DNA of 64,000 nucleotides from Bradyrhizobium barranii subsp. barranii (GTDB lineage: Bacteria; Pseudomonadota; Alphaproteobacteria; Rhizobiales; Xanthobacteraceae): the NCBI RefSeq assembly GCF_017565645.3, contig NZ_CP086136.1:3517501-3581500 (forward strand), in the 5' to 3' direction. Below the pieces are notes generated by a model. It did no database searches. It worked only from the letters and a program-made list of their open reading frames with translations, and had not been told where the DNA came from. The position numbers and the translations under genes are program-made. Every line of letters begins with the position of its first letter. Positions within the stretch are counted from its first letter, which is position 1. Positions 55,002 to 63,686 of this stretch are shown piece by piece.

Positions 55002-55499
55002 TCAGCCCTTCGTCATCGTGATGTTGACGCCGCGGATCTCGCCCTTCGAGCTGATCTGCACCGTCTGCTTGGTGCCGTTGGTGCGCAGCGACAGGTTGGC
55101 GGCGAAGCCGTTGGCCTCGACGAACACCTCGATCTGGCCGCCGCCGGCGGTCCCCTGGAGATTGCCGAAGATGTTGCGGTTGGTCTCGCTCCAGTTGCCG
55201 GAGATTCGCTCGCCCTGGCTCGTCACGTCGCTGGTGAGGTCGAACTTGTAGCTGTCGGACGCGCAGTGCAGGGCCTGCTTGAGGCTGAGACCGGTGCCGG
55301 CGACCTTGTAGTCGGCCTTGCAGCGGATGCGCTCGGTGCTGCCATCGGACAGCGACACCGTGCCGGTGCCGCTCCACGCACCGTCGAAACCTGCAAACGG
55401 TCCGGACGACTGAGCATGGCTTGCCGAGACTGAGAAGAGCAGCGCAGCCCCGATGCCGGCCGCCTTGATTGCCTGTCCAGATCGCCCAAAGAATTGCAT
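55002..55499 (-). CDS. Small exported protein of unknown function
   Basis: A 165-residue protein with a Sec-type leader (AIKAAGIGAALLFSVSASHAQ, cleavage near 30). The mature part is beta-rich with repeated Gly, Ser and Thr (GFDGAWSGTGTVSLSDGSTERIRC near 38-61) and has one Cys pair (about 61 and 80) that could form a disulfide. I know similar proteins only as uncharacterised Bradyrhizobiaceae products. The ATG at 55499 is chosen because the leader starts there; earlier Mets are in non-leader sequence. A perfect terminator follows. Confidence 0.75.
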   Translation of the reverse strand: MQFFGRSGQAIKAAGIGAALLFSVSASHAQSSGPFAGFDGAWSGTGTVSLSDGSTERIRCKADYKVAGTGLSLKQALHCASDSYKFDLTSDVTSQGERISGNWSETNRNIFGNLQGTAGGGQIEVFVEANGFAANLSLRTNGTKQTVQISSKGEIRGVNITMTKG

Positions 55500-55951
55500 T
55501 TTGAATATCCCGTTTTCGAACGACGTTCGCTTATGATGAACGTCTCGCCACATCGAAAGTTTAGTGTTCCGAGCCTGTGTCTGGTTCAAAGCCTGGCAGC
55601 CGGGGATGGCGGTTCACGACGCCGTCGCGCCAGGTCAGGCTGCGCGATTCTCTCTGTTTCGCTGTGTTTCTGGCGGGAAAAGCAGGGCGGAGAGATGCAG
55701 CTCTGCAACAGGTGCGCATCAAAACGCGGTGTGCCAGAATTATGACGTAGTATCAATCTGTTACATCTGCCAATGAAGAGCGAGGGAAGACCCGATTTGG
55801 TGGCTGTGGCGCCAATTTGGCCGCATTTGCCAGTGCTTGTGCCTTCTCCGAGGCCGCACGTTCCGCGGCGACTTGCCATCAGAACAATCCGTTCCGGTCG
55901 TTCGCCCTGTCCGGGATCGGTGCGGTTCTGCCGTCAGAATGAAGGAATACA
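55500..55951. other. Intergenic region between divergent small exported genes
   Basis: About 450 bases, no gene recognised. Promoters for the minus-strand exported protein and the plus-strand Cys-rich protein should lie here. I see only AT-richer stretches near 55740-55790. Overlapping readings of 70 to 130 codons have no family resemblance. Confidence 0.5.
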
Positions 55952-56185
55952 ATGCGTAAGCTTCTCGTCGCTCTCACCCTACTGTCGGCATCCCTTTCGA
56001 CGGCGGCATTCGCCCAGGCAGGACGTGGCACAGACGCGGAACAGAAGGCCTGCACGCGCGATGTGCAGAAGTTCTGCCGTCCGGTCATCGACCAGGGCGA
56101 TTTCACCATCCTGGCCTGCCTCAAGGAGAACCGGGCCAAGATCTCGCAGGCCTGCGACCAGGTCCTGAAGACCCACAACCAGTAA
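55952..56185 (+). CDS. Small exported Cys-rich protein
   Basis: A 77-residue protein with a Sec leader (LLVALTLLSASLSTAAFAQ) and a mature domain of about 55 residues with four cysteines: CTRDVQKFC, ACLKENRAKISQAC. The pattern resembles one unit of the Cys-rich GLG1-type repeat. No function is known to me. A GC hairpin with a T-run closes the gene, and hpnC starts about 190 bp later, so it is a separate transcript. Confidence 0.78.
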   Translation: MRKLLVALTLLSASLSTAAFAQAGRGTDAEQKACTRDVQKFCRPVIDQGDFTILACLKENRAKISQACDQVLKTHNQ

Positions 56186-56204
56186 GCTCGGCCACTGGCC
56201 TACC

Positions 56205-56229
56205 AAGGGCGGCCCCGGGGCCGCCTTTT
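56205..56229 (+). terminator. Rho-independent terminator after Cys-rich gene
   Basis: GGCGGCCCC/GGGGCCGCC (56208-56225) is a perfect palindrome followed by TTTT, 20 bases after the stop. Confidence 0.75.
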
Positions 56230-56377
56230 CGGGCCGGATCCGGAAGGGCAGCCATCGAGAGACAGGATTGGTTTTGCGGCCGGATTCCCCTATATGGGGG
56301 CCGCGGCGGCATCGCCGGCATGAGCCCGCGCGAGCGAAAAAGCCCTTCCTGTCCAAACGATTGTAAACCAGCCCTCG

Positions 56378-57256
56378 ATGACCTCTGCGAGCGAATTGCG
56401 ATCCGGCAAGGGTGACCGCGACGAGAATTTTCCCGTCGCGTCCTGGATCATTCATCCGCGCCATCGCGCGCTGATCCTGGCGTACTACAATTTCGTCCGC
56501 ACCGCCGACGACATCGCGGATCACGCGACGCTGCCTCCCGACCAGAAACTCGCTTATCTCGACCTGCTCGAGGCGGAACTGCTCGGCGAGGGCGACACCC
56601 AGGCCGAAGCTGTCATTCTGCGGCGGGCGCTGGCCGAGCGAGGCATGGCGCCGCGCCACGCGCTCGACGTGCTCATCGCGTTCCGCATGGACGTCACCAA
56701 GCTGCGCTACGAGAACTGGGACGAGGTCATCCACTATTGCCGCTACTCGGCGATGCCGGTCGGCCGTTTCATGCTCGACGTCCACGGCGAGAGCACGTCG
56801 ACATGGGCGGCCTCGGACGCGCTCTGCGCAGGCCTTCAGATCAACAACCACCTCCAGGATTGCGGCAAGGATTTTCGCGAGCTCAATCGCGTCTATCTGC
56901 CGCGCGACGCGCTGGCCGCGAGTGGCGCCTCGGTCGAGCAGCTCGGGCTGACGCACTCGCCGCCGGCGATGCTGGCCTGCCTTCAGGCGCTCGCCGTGCG
57001 CAACGCAGCCCTGCTCGACGAGGGCAGGTCGCTGAGCGCGGAGATCCGCGATTTCCGCCTCGGCGTCGACGTCGCGGTGATCCAGGCCTATGCCGATCGT
57101 ATCGTGCGCCTGTTGAAGGTGCGCGATCCCCTGCGCGAGCGCGTGCATCTGAACAAGTTCGAGCTTCTCACTTTCAGCGTCGCCGGCATGATCGGCGAAG
57201 TCGGCCGCCGCGCGATCGGACGCAAGGCCATTTCGGGGACTGCACATGACGCTTGA
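56378..57256 (+). CDS. hpnC: Hydroxysqualene synthase HpnC
   Basis: A 292-residue trans-prenyltransferase-like protein with two Asp-rich motifs, RTADDIADH (about 42-50) and NNHLQDCGKD (about 155-165), as in squalene/phytoene synthases. In the three-enzyme route HpnC turns presqualene diphosphate into hydroxysqualene. It opens the operon hpnC-hpnD-hpnE and overlaps hpnD by 11 bases, showing coupling. Confidence 0.94.
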   Translation: MTSASELRSGKGDRDENFPVASWIIHPRHRALILAYYNFVRTADDIADHATLPPDQKLAYLDLLEAELLGEGDTQAEAVILRRALAERGMAPRHALDVLIAFRMDVTKLRYENWDEVIHYCRYSAMPVGRFMLDVHGESTSTWAASDALCAGLQINNHLQDCGKDFRELNRVYLPRDALAASGASVEQLGLTHSPPAMLACLQALAVRNAALLDEGRSLSAEIRDFRLGVDVAVIQAYADRIVRLLKVRDPLRERVHLNKFELLTFSVAGMIGEVGRRAIGRKAISGTAHDA

Positions 57257-58085
57257 GGCGACCTCGCCCAGCGCCAATTACGGCTCGACCGCATCGAACA
57301 GCTCCTTCTACGCTGCGATGCGCATCCTGCCGCATGACCAGCGCGAAGCGATGTTCCAGATCTACAGCTTCTGCCGCCAGGTCGACGACATCGCCGATTC
57401 CGACGGCCCGCGCGACGAGCGGCTCGCCGCGCTTCAGGAGTGGCGCAACGACATCGACGCGCTCTATCAGGGCCATCCGCCGCCGCGGCTGAAGGACTAC
57501 GTCGCCTCGGTGAAGACCTTCGGCCTCAAGCGCGAGGATTTCCTTGCGATCGTCGACGGCATGGAGATGGACGTGCCGCAGGACATCCGCGCGCCCGACA
57601 TGACGACGCTCGATCTCTACTGCGATCGCGTCGCCAGCGCCGTGGGGCGGCTGTCGGTGCGGGTGTTCGGCCTGCCCGAGGAAGACGGCATCCAGCTCGC
57701 CTACCATCTCGGCCGCGCGCTCCAGCTCACCAACATCCTGCGCGACATCGACGAGGACGCTGGCCTCGGCCGGCTCTATCTGCCGCGCGAGGCGCTGCTG
57801 CATGCCGGCATCACCTCCAACGACCCGAACCGCGTGATCACCGAGCGCGCGCTGCCGAAGGTCTGCCAGCCGCTGACGCAGCGTGCGAAGGCGCATTTCG
57901 AGAAGTCGGACGAGATCATGAACCGCAACAAGCGCCGCGCCGTGCGCGCGCCGCGGATCATGTCGAAATACTACCATTCCATCCTGGACCTCCTGATCGC
58001 GCGCGGCTTCAACGCGCCGCGCGAGCCGGTGCGTGTGTCGAAGGTCACGCGCATCCTGATCCTGCTCCGTTACGCTTTCATCTGA
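57246..58085 (+). CDS. hpnD: Presqualene diphosphate synthase HpnD
   Basis: A 279-residue squalene-synthase-family protein joining two farnesyl diphosphates to presqualene diphosphate. Motifs are RQVDDIADSD (about 44-53) and TNILRDIDED (about 159-168), binding Mg-diphosphate. It ends in the TGATG junction shared with hpnE. Shorter than eukaryotic squalene synthase because the membrane anchor is absent. Confidence 0.94.
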   Translation: MTLEATSPSANYGSTASNSSFYAAMRILPHDQREAMFQIYSFCRQVDDIADSDGPRDERLAALQEWRNDIDALYQGHPPPRLKDYVASVKTFGLKREDFLAIVDGMEMDVPQDIRAPDMTTLDLYCDRVASAVGRLSVRVFGLPEEDGIQLAYHLGRALQLTNILRDIDEDAGLGRLYLPREALLHAGITSNDPNRVITERALPKVCQPLTQRAKAHFEKSDEIMNRNKRRAVRAPRIMSKYYHSILDLLIARGFNAPREPVRVSKVTRILILLRYAFI

Positions 58086-59341
58086 TGCAAAAGACAGCTC
58101 ACATCATCGGTGCTGGAATTTCCGGCCTCTCCGCCGCCGTGCGGCTCGCCAATGCGGGCTTCAAGGTCGCCGTCCACGAGGCGACGCACCAGGCCGGCGG
58201 CCGCTGCCGTTCCTATTTCGACGGCGCCACCAATCTCACCATCGACAACGGCAATCATCTGCTGCTGTCGGGCAACAGTCATGCGCGCGCCTATGCCCGC
58301 TCGATCGGCACCGAGGCGGGCCTCGTCGGCCCCGAACGCGCGCAGTTTCCGTTCGTCGACATCAAGACCGGGCAGCGCTGGCAGATCGATCTCGGCGATG
58401 GCCGGCTGCCGACCTGGGTGCTCGACGAGAGCCGCCGCGTTCCCGACACCGGGCTCAGCGATTATCTCAAGCTGGCGCCGCTGATCTGGGCGTCGGAGGA
58501 GACGCTGGTCGGCAAGTCCATTCCCTGCGAAGGCATCCTGTATCAGCGGCTGGTGCAGCCGCTGCTGCTTGCGGCGCTCAACGTCGATCCGCCCGAGGGC
58601 TCGGCCGGGCTTGCCGGCGCGATCGTGCGCGAGACGCTGCTTGCTGGCGGACAGGCGTGCCGGCCGCTGATTGCGCGCGACGGCTTGAGCGCCGTGCTGA
58701 TCGAGCCTGCCGTGAAGTTCTTGCAGGAGCGTGGCCACACCGTTCAGCTCGGCCATGAGCTGCGTTCGTTTACGACCGGTGACGGCAAGGCCAGCGCGCT
58801 GAATTTCGGCGGCGAGGATGTGATCCAGCTCGGTGAGGGCGATGTCGTCGTGATGGCGGTGCCGCCGCGCGCCGCCGCGAGCCTGCTGCCGGGGCTGAAG
58901 ACGCCGACCGAATTCCGCGCCATCGTGAACGCGCATTTCCGGTTCGAGCCGCCGCCGGGCTCGGCGCCGATCCTGGGCGTGATCGGCGGCGTCGTGGAAT
59001 GGCTGTTCGCGTTCCCGAACCGGCTCTCCGTGACCATCAGCAATGGCGACCGCCTGGTCGACATGCCGCGCGAGGAACTCGCGCAGGCGATCTGGAACGA
59101 CGTCTGCGAGGCGGGCGGGGTGTCCGGCGAGCTGCCCCCCTGGCAGATCGTTCGCGAGCGCCGTGCCACATTTGCGGCCACACCGGCCCAGAATGCCCTG
59201 CGTCCGGGGCCGGCGACTGCGCTGAAAAACCTGTTTCTTGCCGGCGACTGGACTGCTACGGGATTGCCTGCAACCATCGAGGGATCGGTACGGTCTGGTG
59301 ATCGCGCCGCCGATCTGGTTTTGGCCGCAAAGCGGCCCTGA
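58085..59341 (+). CDS. hpnE: Hydroxysqualene dehydroxylase HpnE
   Basis: A 418-residue FAD-dependent amine-oxidase/phytoene-desaturase-like protein with the FAD-binding GAGISGLSAAVRLANAG at about 9-25 and the C-terminal FLAGDWTATGLPATIEG. It reduces hydroxysqualene to squalene. Start is the ATG at 58085 in TGATG, one base into hpnD's stop; a longer reading from 57440 is a shadow of hpnD. shc follows after 51 bp. Confidence 0.94.
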   Translation: MQKTAHIIGAGISGLSAAVRLANAGFKVAVHEATHQAGGRCRSYFDGATNLTIDNGNHLLLSGNSHARAYARSIGTEAGLVGPERAQFPFVDIKTGQRWQIDLGDGRLPTWVLDESRRVPDTGLSDYLKLAPLIWASEETLVGKSIPCEGILYQRLVQPLLLAALNVDPPEGSAGLAGAIVRETLLAGGQACRPLIARDGLSAVLIEPAVKFLQERGHTVQLGHELRSFTTGDGKASALNFGGEDVIQLGEGDVVVMAVPPRAAASLLPGLKTPTEFRAIVNAHFRFEPPPGSAPILGVIGGVVEWLFAFPNRLSVTISNGDRLVDMPREELAQAIWNDVCEAGGVSGELPPWQIVRERRATFAATPAQNALRPGPATALKNLFLAGDWTATGLPATIEGSVRSGDRAADLVLAAKRP

Positions 59342-59392
59342 CGGGCATTGTCCCGGTCAAATTTCAATCGACTATCGGAGCAATCGAGCGAC

Positions 59393-61360
59393 ATGGATGC
59401 CGTGAACGCGACCAGCCGCGAAGCCTTGGAATCGGGCGTCCTGGAATCGAGCATTGCGTCGGCGACGCAAGGCGTTCTCGGCTTCCAGCAATCCGACGGC
59501 CATTGGGTGTTCGAGCTCGAGGCCGACTGCACCATTCCGGCCGAATACATCCTGCTGCGCCATTATCTCGCAGAACCCGTGGACGCCGTGCTCGAGGCCA
59601 AGATCGGCAATTATCTCCGCCGCGTGCAGGGCGCCCATGGCGGCTGGCCGCTAGTGCATGACGGCGAGTTCGACATGAGCGCGAGCGTGAAGTCCTACTT
59701 CGCGCTCAAGATGATCGGCGATTCCGTCGACGCCCCGCACATGGTGCGTGCGCGCGAGGCGATCCATGCCCGCGGCGGCGCGATCAACAGCAACGTCTTC
59801 ACGCGCTTCCTGCTTGCGATGTTCGGCGTGGTGACCTGGCGCGCGGTGCCGGTGCTGCCGATCGAGATCGTGCTGCTGCCGTTCTGGTCGCCGTTCCACA
59901 TCAACAAGATTTCCTACTGGGCGCGCACCACCATGGTGCCGCTGATGGTTCTCGCCGCGCTGAAGCCGCTGGCGAAGAATCCGAAGGGCGTCGGGATCGA
60001 CGAGCTGTTTCTCCAGGATCCGCGCTCGATCGGCATGACCGCGAAGGCGCCGCACCAGAGCATGGCCTGGTTCGTGCTGTTCCGCGCGCTCGACGGCATT
60101 TTGCGCGTGATCGAGCCGATGTTTCCGAAGAGCCTGCGCCAGCGCGCGATCGATACGGCGCTCGCCTTCACCGAGGAGCGGCTCAACGGGGAGGACGGCA
60201 TGGGCGCGATCTATCCGCCCATGGCCAACATCGTCATGATGTATGACGCGCTCGGCAAGGACGAGAATTATCCGCCGCGCGCGGTTACGCGCCGGGGCAT
60301 CGACAAGCTGCTCGTGTTCAACGGCGACGAGGCCTATTGCCAGCCCTGCGTCTCCCCGGTGTGGGACACGACGCTGACCGCCCACGCGCTGCTGGAAGCC
60401 GGCGGTGACATAGCCGTGCCTGCGGCCAAGCAGGGCCTCGACTGGCTGATCCCGAAGCAGGAGCTCGAGGTGAAGGGCGACTGGGCGGTGAAGCGGCCCG
60501 ACGTGCGCCCGGGCGGCTGGGCCTTCCAGTACAACAATGCCTATTATCCCGATCTCGACGACACCGCGGTGGTGGTGATGTCGATGGACCGCATGCGGCG
60601 CGAGCACGGTGCGACCGGCTATGACACCGCGATCGACCGCGGCCGGGAGTGGATCGAGGGCATGCAGAGCGACGACGGCGGCTGGGCCGCCTTCGACGTC
60701 AACAACCTCGAATACTATCTGAACAACATCCCGTTCTCGGATCATGGCGCGCTGCTCGATCCGCCGACCGAGGACGTCACCGCGCGCTGCATCTCCATGC
60801 TGGCCCAGCTCGGCGAGACCGAGAAGACCAGCAAGCATGTGGCCGACGGGGTCGCCTACCTCAGGAAGACCCAGCACCCGGAGGGGTCCTGGTACGGCCG
60901 CTGGGGCATGAACTTCATCTACGGAACCTGGTCGGTGCTCTGTGCCCTCAACGTGGCCGGCGTCCGCCACGACGACCCGATGAAACGGAAGGCCGCCGAC
61001 TGGCTGGCCTCGATCCAGAACACGGATGGCGGCTGGGGCGAGGACGCCGTCAGCTACCGTCTCGACTACAAGGGCTGGGAGGCCGCTCCCTCGACCGCCT
61101 CGCAAACAGCATGGGCCTTGCTTGCCCTGATGGCTGCTGGCGAGGTTGATCACCCGGCCGTCGCCCGCGGGGTGGAGTACCTGATTGCAACACAGAACAA
61201 AAAAGGACTGTGGGACGAGCAGCGGTACACCGCCACAGGCTTTCCTCGTGTATTCTATCTGCGTTATCACGGTTACCCGAAGTTCTTCCCGCTGTGGGCG
61301 TTGGCGCGGTATCGGAACTTGCGGAACACCAACAGCAGGGTGGTAGGGGTCGGGATGTGA
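59393..61360 (+). CDS. shc: Squalene-hopene cyclase
   Basis: A 655-residue squalene-hopene cyclase, a monotopic membrane enzyme that folds squalene to hopene and hopanol. The acid motif is Asp387-Leu-Asp389-Asp390-Thr (PDLDDTA), and QW repeats occur at both ends (about 28-43; 510-560, including GSWYGRWGMNF and QNTDGGWGED). The ATG at 59393 has a GGAG nearby; TTG at 59348 is unlikely. It overlaps hpnG by GTGA. Confidence 0.97.
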   Translation: MDAVNATSREALESGVLESSIASATQGVLGFQQSDGHWVFELEADCTIPAEYILLRHYLAEPVDAVLEAKIGNYLRRVQGAHGGWPLVHDGEFDMSASVKSYFALKMIGDSVDAPHMVRAREAIHARGGAINSNVFTRFLLAMFGVVTWRAVPVLPIEIVLLPFWSPFHINKISYWARTTMVPLMVLAALKPLAKNPKGVGIDELFLQDPRSIGMTAKAPHQSMAWFVLFRALDGILRVIEPMFPKSLRQRAIDTALAFTEERLNGEDGMGAIYPPMANIVMMYDALGKDENYPPRAVTRRGIDKLLVFNGDEAYCQPCVSPVWDTTLTAHALLEAGGDIAVPAAKQGLDWLIPKQELEVKGDWAVKRPDVRPGGWAFQYNNAYYPDLDDTAVVVMSMDRMRREHGATGYDTAIDRGREWIEGMQSDDGGWAAFDVNNLEYYLNNIPFSDHGALLDPPTEDVTARCISMLAQLGETEKTSKHVADGVAYLRKTQHPEGSWYGRWGMNFIYGTWSVLCALNVAGVRHDDPMKRKAADWLASIQNTDGGWGEDAVSYRLDYKGWEAAPSTASQTAWALLALMAAGEVDHPAVARGVEYLIATQNKKGLWDEQRYTATGFPRVFYLRYHGYPKFFPLWALARYRNLRNTNSRVVGVGM

Positions 61361-62106
61361 CTTTGGGGACGGGGGACTATCTGACCGTGGGTAATGCCAT
61401 CGACCCGCGGCCGATATTGATCGTGACTGGACTGGTTCAGGAGGCCCGTATCGCGGCTGGGCCCGGAATGGCGGTCATTTGCTCGTCGAGCAGCCCGACC
61501 CAGTTGCGGGCGCTTCTGACGGTGGTGGATCCCGAGACGATTCGCGGCGTGATCTCGTTCGGCGTGGCCGGCGGGCTCGACCCGACGCTGCGCTCCGGCG
61601 ACGTCGTGCTGGCGACCGAGGTGCTCTCCGGCGATACCCGCTGGGCCGCGGGCCTGTCGCTCGGCGACGACCTGATCGACCGCCTGACGTCGGGCCGCCG
61701 CCGCGTGGTGCGCGGCAGCCTTGCCGGCGCCGAGGAGGTGGTCACGAAGCGGTCCTGCAAGGCGGCGCTGCATTCGGAAACCGGCGCCTCCGCCGTCGAC
61801 ATGGAAAGCCACATCGCGGCCGCCTACGCCGCCGAGGCGGGGCTGCCCTTTGCCGCGGTCCGCGTCATCAGCGATCCCGCCCATCGCGCGCTGCCGGCGC
61901 TCGCCCGCGCCGCCATCAAGCCGAACGGCCAGATCGATCTCGCCGCCGTGTTCCGTGGCATCGTGCGCAATCCGACCACGCTGCATGCGCTGGTCTCGAC
62001 CGGCATCGACTTCAACCGCGCGCTGCGTAGCTTGCGCGGCTGCCGCGACTATTTGATCGGCACCGAGCTCGTCGACAGCGAGGCCTTGGTCTCAAAGGCG
62101 GCCTGA
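61357..62106 (+). CDS. hpnG: Adenosylhopane nucleosidase HpnG
   Basis: A 249-residue phosphorylase-superfamily nucleosidase that removes adenine from adenosylhopane to leave ribosylhopane. It shows ILIVTGLVQEARIA near 19-32, SFGVAGGLDPTL near 69-80, and VDMESHIAAAYAAEAGL near 149-165, the standard purine-site Glu. Starts at GTG 61357, overlapping the shc stop; GTG 61387 is an alternative. A perfect terminator follows 18 bp after the stop. Confidence 0.92.
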   Translation: MTLGTGDYLTVGNAIDPRPILIVTGLVQEARIAAGPGMAVICSSSSPTQLRALLTVVDPETIRGVISFGVAGGLDPTLRSGDVVLATEVLSGDTRWAAGLSLGDDLIDRLTSGRRRVVRGSLAGAEEVVTKRSCKAALHSETGASAVDMESHIAAAYAAEAGLPFAAVRVISDPAHRALPALARAAIKPNGQIDLAAVFRGIVRNPTTLHALVSTGIDFNRALRSLRGCRDYLIGTELVDSEALVSKAA

Positions 62107-62123
62107 CCTCTTGATGCGATAAA

Positions 62124-62162
62124 GCAAAGGGCCCGGTCGCCGTTGGCGACCGGGCCCTTTGC
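62124..62162 (+). terminator. Perfect 18-bp terminator after hpnG
   Basis: GCAAAGGGCCCGGTCGCC (62124-62141), loop GTT, exact complement to 62162. The AAA/TTT ends of the stem give T-runs on both strands, so it can act both ways. It is near-identical to the hairpin at 62435-62469. Confidence 0.9.
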
Positions 62163-62176
62163 GTTTTGGTGCCTGC

Positions 62177-62430
62177 TCACTCGGTCGCTTCCATGCGGTT
62201 TCGGTCCACGACCCACAGCGTCCGTCGCATCATGCCTTCGACAATTGCCGCCGACTCGCTTGGACGCAGATAGATCGCCGTGGACTTGAGCAGCCATGGC
62301 AACACCGGTTGCTCGAGTCGCTCCTCATAGGCGCGGCGCATCATGTCGAATGCCTGCAGGCCGGGTCCCGCCAGGATCACATGGTGTGGGCGCAGCACGG
62401 ATATCGTTGCCTCGGGGCGTTCGTGCCGAA
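62177..62430 (-). pseudogene. Gene remnant between twin terminators
   Basis: A minus-strand open frame ending at 62177 gives about 80 residues (PHHVILAGPGLQAFDMMRRAY..., ending RTLWVVDRNRMEATE) that read like a real C-terminus. No start or ribosome site is evident; upstream, the frame runs through a terminator and into hpnH out of frame. It may be a 3' fragment of a transcription-regulator or sugar-kinase-type gene (ROK-like is only a guess). Family not identified. Confidence 0.45.
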
Positions 62431-62434
62431 GATG

Positions 62435-62469
62435 AAAAGGCCCGGTCGCGGTGGCGACCGGGCCTTTTT
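62435..62469 (-). terminator. Terminator after hpnH
   Basis: On the minus strand AAAAGGCCCGGTCGC and its complement (15-bp stem, 4-base loop) are followed by TTTT. It lies 22 bases past the hpnH stop. Its stem shares the GGCCCGGTCGC core with 62124-62162. Confidence 0.88.
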
Positions 62470-62490
62470 CGTTCGTACCGAGTAGCGTGC

Positions 62491-63651
62491 TTACGCGGCG
62501 GTCGACGCCTTCCGCGCCGCCTTCTCCTGCGCCGCGGCCGCCTCGTCCTTGCGGATCTCCGACAGGCGCTTCTGCACTTCCGCCGAGAAGATGTACTGCG
62601 CCGGACGCTGCTTGGTCATGTCGATCTCGGGCGCCATCGGGCCCGTGGTCCTGATGCCGCGCAGCGACACCCACATCGCCTTCAGCGGGTGGCTGATGGC
62701 AGCGGTCGCAGCCGTCGGCTCGTAGCCGCAATGGGCCATACAGTCGGCGCACTTCTCGTACTTGCCGGTGCCGTAGGTTTCCCAATCGGTGGTGTCCATC
62801 AGCTCCTTGAAGGTCTTGGCATAGCCTTCACCGAGCAGATAGCAGGGCTTCTGCCAGCCGAAGATGTTGCGCGCGGGCATGCCCCACGGCGTGCACTCGT
62901 ATTCCTGGTTGCCGGCGAGGAAGTCCAGGAACAGGCCGGAATGCATGAAGTTCCACTTCTTGCCCTTGCCCATCGCGAAGACGTCGCGGAACAGCTTCTT
63001 GGTCTTGGTGCGGTTGAGGAAGTGCTCCTGGTCCGGCGCACGCTCATAGGCATAGCCCGGCGACATCGAGACGCCGACACCGAGCTCGACGGTGAGGTCG
63101 AGGAATTTTGCGATCTCCTCGGCCGGATGGCCGTCGAAGATGGTGGCGTTGACGTTGACCGTGAAGCCGCGCGCCTTGGCCGCCTTGATCGCGGAGACGG
63201 CGCGGTCGAACACGCCCTTCTGCGACACGGCCTTGTCGTGATGGTCCTTCAGGCCGTCGAGATGCACGGAGAAGAACAGGTACGGGGAGGGCGTGAACAG
63301 GTCGAGCTTCTTCTCGAGCAGCAGCGCGTTGGTGCAGAGCGAGACGAACTTCTTGCGCTCGACGAGGCCGCGCACGATCTCGCCGATCTCCTTGTGGATC
63401 AGCGGCTCGCCGCCGGGGATGGCGACCATCGGCGCGCCGCACTCGTCGGCCGCGTCCCAGCACTCCTGGGCGGTCATGCGGCGGTTGAGGATCGCATCCG
63501 GATAATCGATCTTGCCGCAGCCGACGCAGGCGAGGTTGCAGCGGAACAGCGGCTCCAGCATCAGCACGAGCGGATAGCGCTTGCGGCCAAGCAGTTTCTG
63601 CTTGAGCAAATAGCCGCCGATACGCATTTCCTTGAAGAAGGGGATAGCCAT
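62491..63651 (-). CDS. hpnH: Adenosylhopane synthase, radical SAM HpnH
   Basis: A 386-residue radical-SAM enzyme attaching the 5'-deoxyadenosyl group of SAM to hopene, giving adenosylhopane. The cluster cysteines are Cys38, Cys42 and Cys45 (CNLACVGC). PGGEPLIH (about 79-86) is the SAM-binding GGE motif. Further cysteines near 320-335 (CADCMAHC) may bind a second cluster, though a role is not shown. An Ala/Lys-rich tail is dispensable-looking. It is convergent to hpnG and shares the region with ispH upstream on its strand (36-bp gap). Confidence 0.95.
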   Translation of the reverse strand: MAIPFFKEMRIGGYLLKQKLLGRKRYPLVLMLEPLFRCNLACVGCGKIDYPDAILNRRMTAQECWDAADECGAPMVAIPGGEPLIHKEIGEIVRGLVERKKFVSLCTNALLLEKKLDLFTPSPYLFFSVHLDGLKDHHDKAVSQKGVFDRAVSAIKAAKARGFTVNVNATIFDGHPAEEIAKFLDLTVELGVGVSMSPGYAYERAPDQEHFLNRTKTKKLFRDVFAMGKGKKWNFMHSGLFLDFLAGNQEYECTPWGMPARNIFGWQKPCYLLGEGYAKTFKELMDTTDWETYGTGKYEKCADCMAHCGYEPTAATAAISHPLKAMWVSLRGIRTTGPMAPEIDMTKQRPAQYIFSAEVQKRLSEIRKDEAAAAQEKAARKASTAA

Positions 63652-63686
63652 TACAAGTTTCTTTCTGGGCTAGGAATTCGGGTGGG

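Noticed and set aside
55494..55776. Plus-strand frames of 70-83 codons between the small exported genes
   Set aside because: Irregular composition, no ribosome site, no recognised family.
57440..58084. N-terminal extension of hpnE to 57440
   Set aside because: The extra residues are an out-of-frame reading of hpnD; the FAD motif begins at the Met encoded at 58085.
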